Part shown: piece by piece, positions 41,046 to 45,196 of the stretch
Layout of the letters: each line of letters starts with the position of its first letter
How positions within the stretch are numbered: position 1 is the first letter of the stretch
Notes under the pieces: model-generated
What the model was told of the DNA's origin: nothing
Seen by the model: only the letters and a program-made list of their open reading frames with translations
Databases searched by the model: none
Made by a program: the position numbers and the translations under genes
Source of the DNA: an uncultured Clostridia bacterium
GTDB taxonomy: Bacteria > Bacillota > Clostridia > Oscillospirales > Butyricicoccaceae
DNA: 45,196 bases
Assembly: GCA_910589115.1 (NCBI GenBank)
Contig: CAJUSB010000012.1
Location: 1-45,196, forward strand
Direction of reading: 5' to 3'

Positions 41046-41153
41046 TCAGCGGTAATCATATTCGCTTTTCGTGCTGTAAATGTTGACAGGGTTTGCAAGG
41101 TGGGATGCAGCCGTTGCGGCAAGTACCAGAGCGGTCAAAAGAATGCACATCAT
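41046..41153 (-). CDS. Small hydrophobic peptide A (35 aa), paralogue of peptide B
   Basis: This is the first gene of the pair. Its product starts MMCILLTALVLAATAASHLA and ends STKSEYDYR. The hydrophobic segment covers about residues 3-16. The GGAGGT site is 7 nt from the first ATG, exactly as in peptide B, and the DNA around both starts is also similar, which points to a tandem duplication. Differences between copies are partly synonymous (for example AAT/AAC-type and GTA/GCG changes) and the reading frame, tail and stop are kept, which supports real translation. There is no clear sigma-28 signal; an extended -10 lies ~190 nt upstream. Confidence 0.72.
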   Translation of the reverse strand: MMCILLTALVLAATAASHLANPVNIYSTKSEYDYR

Positions 41154-41163
41154 AATTAAAACC

Positions 41164-41600
41164 TCCATTTTATGGTTGTTGGTGGATTTGGTTCAAAATT
41201 CTACAGGTCTCAACTGAACTGGCAACATCGTGCCGGGTCAAGGCGAATGGGATTCCATCGCCGAAAAGTTTTATAATTCATTGGAACCGCCTGCCTTTCG
41301 TTGTTTTTTTAGGGCTTTTTTCTTCCCTTTCGGTGATTCTATTATCGCACGAAAACAGGAATTTGTCTTTCAATTTACGATGCTTTCCTGCCGAAACCGA
41401 AAAAAACTTTTTAAGCCGCAGAAACGGCGTTTCGGCCTATTTTTTTATATTTTCATTATAAAATGGGTCGCTGCATTGTTATGTATGTTTTTAGGCAATT
41501 CCGCACCAAACGGGCGTTTTTATAAATTCCTGTTATATTCGCGCTTAGCATAATATGATGCCGTTTCACCCTCCGCTGATGGCTTGGAAACTTCTGCTTT
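41164..41600. other. AT-rich interval upstream of the small peptide genes
   Basis: No convincing gene is present; the frames across it have no ribosome site. On the plus strand GCCGAAAC...GTTTCGGC (about 41391-41437), with an inner GCCG/CGGC hairpin, is followed by a T-run, so it could terminate plus-strand RNA. The minus-strand -10 element at 41341-41346 is the best promoter candidate for the small genes. Confidence 0.5.
41341..41373 (-). promoter_or_regulatory. Candidate extended -10 promoter for the small peptide genes
   Basis: On the minus strand TGCGATAAT (41349-41341) is an extended -10. TTGAAA (41373-41368) lies 21 nt upstream, too far for a normal -35. The leader to the first small gene would be about 180 nt. 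Confidence 0.35.
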
Positions 41601-41691
41601 GTCCGCCTGCGCGGCGGGCGGTCCTACGCGGACAGCGCCAGAGGGACTTGTCCCTCTGGACTCCCATCTGTCGCCTGCGGGCGGGACGGGA
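41601..41691. repeat. Dispersed GC-rich repeat, short form (R7)
   Basis: It contains GTCCGC...GCGGAC, the hairpin CCAGAGGGACTTGTCCCTCTGG, and the CGCCTGCGGGCGGGACGGG end. It matches the reverse complement of the copy at the window end (45143-45196) over about 50 bp with few differences. Confidence 0.85.
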
Positions 41692-41730
41692 GAGAGACGG
41701 TTGTTCGTTACATTAAAAAAGACGAAAGCG

Positions 41731-41762
41731 ATAAAAATACCGCCCTCTTTTCAGAGAGCGGT
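41731..41762 (-). terminator. Rho-independent terminator of the xth operon
   Basis: On the minus strand ACCGCTCTCT/AGAGGGCGGT (arms 41762-41753 and 41748-41739, one wobble) with a GAAA loop is followed by ATTTTTAT. It begins 20 nt after the xth stop. Confidence 0.9.
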
Positions 41763-41781
41763 GAAATCAAACAGAGCCGGT

Positions 41782-42531
41782 CTATTCTAGTTCCAGAAGA
41801 ATCGGGCAGTGGTCACTGCCGTATATATCTGACAGAATTTTTGCATCCCGTACACGCGGCATCAGCCGTTCTGATACGAGGAAATAATCAATACGCCATC
41901 CCGTATTTTTTTCGCGGGCGTGAAAACGGTAGCTCCACCAGGAGTATGCACCCGTAAGGTCGGGATTCCTCCGGCGGAAGGTGTCTGCAAATCCTGCTTC
42001 CAGCAGTTCGGTCATTTTGCCGCGTTCTTCATCGGTAAAGCCTGCATTCTGATGATTGGTTTTTGGGTTTTTCAGATCAATTTCCTGATGCGCAACGTTC
42101 AAATCGCCGCAGATGACAACCGGCTTCTTTTGATCCAATGCGCAGACATAGCCCCTGAATGCATCCTCCCACTCCATCCGATAATCGAGCCGTTTCAACT
42201 CATTCTGTGCATTGGGAGTATACGCCGTTACAAGGTAAAAATCCGGGTATTCGGCAGTGATGGCACGCCCTTCGTGATCGTGTGCGTCAATGCCCAGCCC
42301 GTAAGTGACGGATATGGGTTCTGGCTGAGAAAAGACGGCCGTTCCAGAATATCCTTTCTTTTCTGCTGAATACCAGTATTCGTGATAGCCCTCAATCGGC
42401 GGAGCCTGCTCCGGCTGGAGCTTGGTTTCCTGAAGGCACATAATATCCGGGTTTTCGGCCGCCAGAAAATCAAAAAAACCTTTGCCAACGCACGCACGCA
42501 GGCCGTTGACATTCCATGAAATCAGTTTCAT
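41782..42531 (-). CDS. xth: Exodeoxyribonuclease III / AP endonuclease
   Basis: A magnesium-dependent base-excision-repair nuclease that cuts at abasic sites and degrades 3' ends. The 249-residue protein has SWNVNGLRA at residues 4-12, the metal-binding Glu in MCLQETKLQ, the catalytic GDLNVAH (Asp and Asn), AYSWWSYRF, and YGSDHCPI with the catalytic Asp-His pair. Its start overlaps the stop of the upstream aminotransferase by 4 nt, so the two genes are co-transcribed and coupled. A terminator follows. Confidence 0.96.
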   Translation of the reverse strand: MKLISWNVNGLRACVGKGFFDFLAAENPDIMCLQETKLQPEQAPPIEGYHEYWYSAEKKGYSGTAVFSQPEPISVTYGLGIDAHDHEGRAITAEYPDFYLVTAYTPNAQNELKRLDYRMEWEDAFRGYVCALDQKKPVVICGDLNVAHQEIDLKNPKTNHQNAGFTDEERGKMTELLEAGFADTFRRRNPDLTGAYSWWSYRFHAREKNTGWRIDYFLVSERLMPRVRDAKILSDIYGSDHCPILLELE

Positions 42532-43703
42532 TTTTCGTTTCCTTTCAAAATACCACTGTGCTCAATCCGCCGGACGGCTTCCTGCATCCGTTCGGGCGGA
42601 ACAACCAGTGCAAAACGTACATATCCCTGTCCAAGTGCTCCAAAGCTGTCTCCCGGTACGCAGATGACACCTGTGCGCTCCATCAGCATCATAACAAATT
42701 CGGCTGATGATTGGTAGCCCTCTGGGATTTTTGCCCATACGAACATGGTGCCTTTGCTGTCCGGTACATTCCAGCCGATGCTGCGCAGCCCACCGCAGAG
42801 AGCGTCCCGCCGGGCTTGATAACCACTGCGGTTGCGTTCAACGATTTCCTGCGGGCCATTCAGAGCCGCAGCTGCACCGGCCTGCGCAGGTAAAAACATC
42901 CCATAATCAATTTGAGAGCGGAAAGCGTGGAATTTCTGAATAATCTCCTGATTCCCTAACACAAAGGAAGTACGCATTCCGGTCAGATTATATGTTTTTG
43001 AGAGTGAGTTGAATTCAACGCCGACATCCATTGCTCCAGGAATGGAGAGGAAAGAAATGCCTTTGCGGCCATCCATCAAAAGGTCGGAGTATGCGTTGTC
43101 ATGGATAATCATAACATCGTGCTTTTTCGCGAAATGCACCAACCGCTCATAAAAGTCTTCATCAGCCACCGCTGTGGTCGGGTTATTCGGATAGGATACA
43201 ATCATCAAAGCAGCACGGTCAGCAACGGATGGCTCGATAGCATCCAAGTCCATGATCCAGTCGTTTTCGGGGCGGAGAGGCGCCAGGCCAACTTCGGCTC
43301 CGGCCATCATCGGCCCAAAGGAAAAAATCGGATAACCGGGATCAGGCGCAAGCACAAGGCTGCCGTGCCCCGCGAAAGGGAATGCTGCATGTGCAAGCCC
43401 TTCCTGTGAGCCACTGACAGACATCAGCTGTGCCGGCGAAAGTGACACGCCATATCTCCGTGCATACCAATTTTGTACGGCGGAAACCAGCGCAGGCGTA
43501 TCCTCCATTGCATACCTATAGTTCTCAGGATTGGCGCAGGCTTCGGCAACTGCCTGCATGACATGTGTATCAGGCGCAAAATCAGGCGTGCCGATTGAAA
43601 GATTGATAACATCTCCACCGGAGGAAAGGATTTCTTTTTTCTTTTGGTCAAGCTGATTAAAAATATTAGATTCCACAGCTTGTCCGAGTTTTATAAACTG
43701 CAT
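42528..43703 (-). CDS. Class I/II aminotransferase (LL-DAP aminotransferase-like)
   Basis: A cytoplasmic PLP enzyme of 391 residues. Lys236 in NSLSKTYNLTGMR is the Schiff-base lysine; Asn174 in YPNNPT, and Asp202 and Tyr205 in HDNAYSDLL, bind PLP. VINLSIGTPDFAPD and the MRTSFVLGN end of the lysine loop resemble DapL/aspartate aminotransferase relatives. The substrate is not certain; it could act on LL-diaminopimelate or on another amino acid. ATG at 43703 follows AGAAGGGA by 6 nt. A long leader (about 205 nt) with a closing stem lies between it and its promoter. It is the first gene of an operon with xth. Confidence 0.85.
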   Translation of the reverse strand: MQFIKLGQAVESNIFNQLDQKKKEILSSGGDVINLSIGTPDFAPDTHVMQAVAEACANPENYRYAMEDTPALVSAVQNWYARRYGVSLSPAQLMSVSGSQEGLAHAAFPFAGHGSLVLAPDPGYPIFSFGPMMAGAEVGLAPLRPENDWIMDLDAIEPSVADRAALMIVSYPNNPTTAVADEDFYERLVHFAKKHDVMIIHDNAYSDLLMDGRKGISFLSIPGAMDVGVEFNSLSKTYNLTGMRTSFVLGNQEIIQKFHAFRSQIDYGMFLPAQAGAAAALNGPQEIVERNRSGYQARRDALCGGLRSIGWNVPDSKGTMFVWAKIPEGYQSSAEFVMMLMERTGVICVPGDSFGALGQGYVRFALVVPPERMQEAVRRIEHSGILKGNEK

Positions 43704-43723
43704 TTCGATTCCCTTCTGTCATT

Positions 43724-43820
43724 AGACCTGTTTGGTCATTGTTTGTGTACTGTGCATTTGCCGTCCGACTTGCCGCTTTTCCTTGTAATCCGGCACGTCC
43801 CGCAGTTCCTGAACAGGTCT
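43724..43820 (-). ncRNA. Candidate structured leader of the aminotransferase mRNA
   Basis: On the minus strand AGACCUGUU (43820-43812) and AACAGGUCU (43732-43724) form a perfect 9-bp stem closing an ~80-nt domain. Inside, UGCCG/CGGCA (43795-43791, 43775-43771) forms a hairpin that extends past a mismatch with GAC/GUC. The closing stem ends 7 nt before the ribosome site, a good position to affect translation. No known riboswitch class is recognised. Confidence 0.35.
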
Positions 43821-43915
43821 ATTGTTTGCTGTTTGGCCGGGGTACAGCAGTTATATTCATAAACGCTGAAAATGTCCCTTCGTTTTGCCTGCGGGCAGCC
43901 CCGGCGAACGCTTTT

Positions 43916-43944
43916 ATTATACAATAATCGGAGTAGATTTACAA
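43916..43944 (-). promoter_or_regulatory. Sigma-A-type promoter of the aminotransferase-xth operon
   Basis: On the minus strand TTGTAA (43944-43939) and perfect TATAAT (43921-43916) are 17 nt apart. The start would leave a leader of about 205 nt. Confidence 0.7.
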
Positions 43945-44094
43945 CAGCCTTATAAAATTTAAGCTATCCATCGGCCCAACCGTGCGGATGATATCCGATT
44001 TTCTTTTTGAGGCTGTAATTTGCCGGATTTCTCTCAAAATATCGTCCGCTTTTTTCTGTTTTCGTAGAATTTTGACAAAACCGTAAAACCCCTC

Positions 44095-44123
44095 TTGAAA
44101 ATCTGCATAAAATGTCAGATAAT
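44095..44123 (+). promoter_or_regulatory. Sigma-A-type promoter of the EamA transporter gene
   Basis: TTGAAA (44095-44100), 17 nt and GATAAT (44118-44123) lie 33 nt before the GTG at 44157. Confidence 0.7.
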
Positions 44124-44156
44124 AATGGAGCTGTGTTTTTTTAGGAGGGATTTTCT

Positions 44157-45056
44157 GTGAAAAAAACATCATTGCGGAGCAGTCTGCTTCTTTTCCTGAC
44201 GGCAGTGATCTGGGGCGTTGCATTTGTGGCCCAGTCTGCCGGGATGGAGTATGTCGGCCCGTTTACTTTTAATGCCGTCCGTTCAGTCATTGGCGGAATT
44301 GTGCTGATCCCCTGTATTTTTATCCTCAACCGGGGAAAGCAGAATCGTCAGCGTTCCCGGCAGGGCCGCCGTGATTTGATTCGGGGAGGGATCTGCTGCG
44401 GTATTTTTTTGGCTGCGGCAAGCTCTTTTCAGCAGTTCGGCATCCAGCATACAAGCGTCGGAAAAGCCGGGTTTATAACAGCACTTTACATTCTGTTGGT
44501 TCCGCTGTTGGGGCTGCTGTTCGGCAAACGTGTCAGCAGGCGGGTTTGGATAGCGGTTGCTATTGCGGTACTGGGGATGTATCTGCTGTGCGTGAATGAG
44601 GGCTTTTCGATTGCCTTTGGTGATCTGCTTGTTATGGTTTGTGCGCTGCTGTTCGCTGTCCATATTTTGGTCGTGGATTATTTTTCCCCTCGGGCGGATG
44701 GCGTTCAACTTTCCTGCATCCAATTTTTTACTTGCGGGCTGATTTGTGCTGTCGGGATGTTTTTGTTTGAAAAACCATCCTTTCAGCAGATTTTGACCGC
44801 GTGGATGCCGGTTTTATATGCGGGTGTGATGAGCTGCGGTGTTGCTTATACCTTTCAGATTATCGGACAGCGGGATACGGACCCTACGGTTGCCTCTTTG
44901 ATTTTGAGCCTGGAATCGGTTGTTTCTGTGCTGGCTGGATGGCTGTTGCTGCATCAGGCGCTTTCCCTGCGAGAGCTTGGGGGATGTGCGTTGGTCTTCT
45001 GCGCTATTGTGCTGGCGCAGCTGCCGGATAAAATAAATAACCGGAACTCTTCATAG
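44157..45056 (+). CDS. EamA/DMT family transporter
   Basis: A ten-helix inner membrane drug/metabolite transporter of unknown substrate. The 299-residue protein has two EamA repeats: the first helices LLLFLTAVIWGVAFVAQSAG and FNAVRSVIGGIVLIPCIFIL, and later ILVVDYFSP, YAGVMSCGVAYTFQIIGQRD, TDPTVASLILSLESVVSVLA. The N-terminal WGVAFVAQ and the second-half ASLILSLE(S)VV motifs are typical. It starts with GTG at 44157 after GGAGGG at 7 nt. It is transcribed alone and divergently from the aminotransferase operon. Confidence 0.92.
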   Translation: MKKTSLRSSLLLFLTAVIWGVAFVAQSAGMEYVGPFTFNAVRSVIGGIVLIPCIFILNRGKQNRQRSRQGRRDLIRGGICCGIFLAAASSFQQFGIQHTSVGKAGFITALYILLVPLLGLLFGKRVSRRVWIAVAIAVLGMYLLCVNEGFSIAFGDLLVMVCALLFAVHILVVDYFSPRADGVQLSCIQFFTCGLICAVGMFLFEKPSFQQILTAWMPVLYAGVMSCGVAYTFQIIGQRDTDPTVASLILSLESVVSVLAGWLLLHQALSLRELGGCALVFCAIVLAQLPDKINNRNSS

Positions 45057-45142
45057 CAGAAGTTGTATTTTTAGTCCAGGGAATAACGATGAGAATGATG
45101 CCGTTCCAGGTGGCGGAGGAAGATATTGAATACCTGCACCTA

Positions 45143-45196
45143 TCCCCCGTCCCGCCCGCAGGCGAAGGATGGGAGTCCAGAGGGACAAGTCCCTCT
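45143..45196. repeat. Dispersed GC-rich repeat, edge-truncated copy (R8)
   Basis: CCCGTCCCGCCCGCAGGCG and the CCAGAGGG hairpin module run off the window end. It is opposite in orientation to the copy at the window start. Confidence 0.8.

Noticed and set aside
41230..41553. 107-codon plus-strand open frame upstream of the repeat at 41601
   Set aside because: Composition is AT-rich and Phe/Arg-heavy, no ribosome site, no motif.
43939..44223. Minus-strand open frame overlapping the EamA promoter and start
   Set aside because: Residues look partly coding-like, but there is no start codon or ribosome site in the useful part, and it covers two well-formed promoters.

Overview
The window looks like chromosomal DNA of a motile, low-LPS (Gram-positive type) member of the Clostridia, most likely Oscillospirales/Ruminococcaceae-like. 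The reasons are: flagellar gene order typical of Firmicutes (fliF-G-H-I-J-K, flgD, flgE, flbD, motAB, fliM, fliY, cheY, flhA, fliA); a FliY of the CheC-FliN type; CheC, CheD and CheV; frequent TTG/GTG starts; and strong GGAGG ribosome binding sites. The genus assignment is inference. No tRNA, rRNA, CRISPR array or transposase was seen.

1-15000: housekeeping and accessory genes, mostly on the minus strand. They are meso-diaminopimelate dehydrogenase; a mutarotase-like enzyme (plus strand); a cysteine desulfurase-like enzyme with its small DUF3343 partner; a DUF815 AAA ATPase (plus strand); a four-gene minus operon (DUF1273/SLOG, YihY, FMN reductase-like flavoprotein, P-loop kinase) with a clear promoter and terminator; a Cof-type HAD phosphatase; an amidase; a secreted polysaccharide deacetylase; and prfC with a radical SAM gene.

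15000-40740: a motility block, all plus strand. A chemoreceptor and a small YjfB-like motility gene (behind a candidate sigma-28 promoter and a folded leader) precede a long, tightly packed flagellar/chemotaxis operon that starts at a near-consensus sigma-A promoter before fliF. Many junctions overlap by 4 or 8 nt. Together the genes encode the MS ring and rotor (fliF, fliG, fliM, fliY), export ATPase complex (fliH, fliI, fliJ), one export gate subunit (flhA), hook and rod (flgD, flgE, two flgF/flgG-type), hook-length control (fliK), stator (motA, motB), sigma-28 (fliA) and signalling proteins (cheY, cheC, cheD, cheV, an EAL-HDOD protein). Missing from the expected order are flgB, flgC, fliE, fliL, fliO, fliP, fliQ, fliR, flhB, flhF, cheA, cheB, cheR and cheW.

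40740-45196: two tandem paralogous 35-residue hydrophobic peptides on the minus strand with their own terminator; an aminotransferase-exonuclease III operon behind a structured leader; and an EamA transporter.

Dispersed through the intergenic spaces is a GC-rich, multi-hairpin repeat family. Both ends of the window lie in copies of it, in opposite orientation, so the window is probably a whole contig broken at repeats. Stem changes between copies compensate each other, so the hairpins themselves appear to be maintained.
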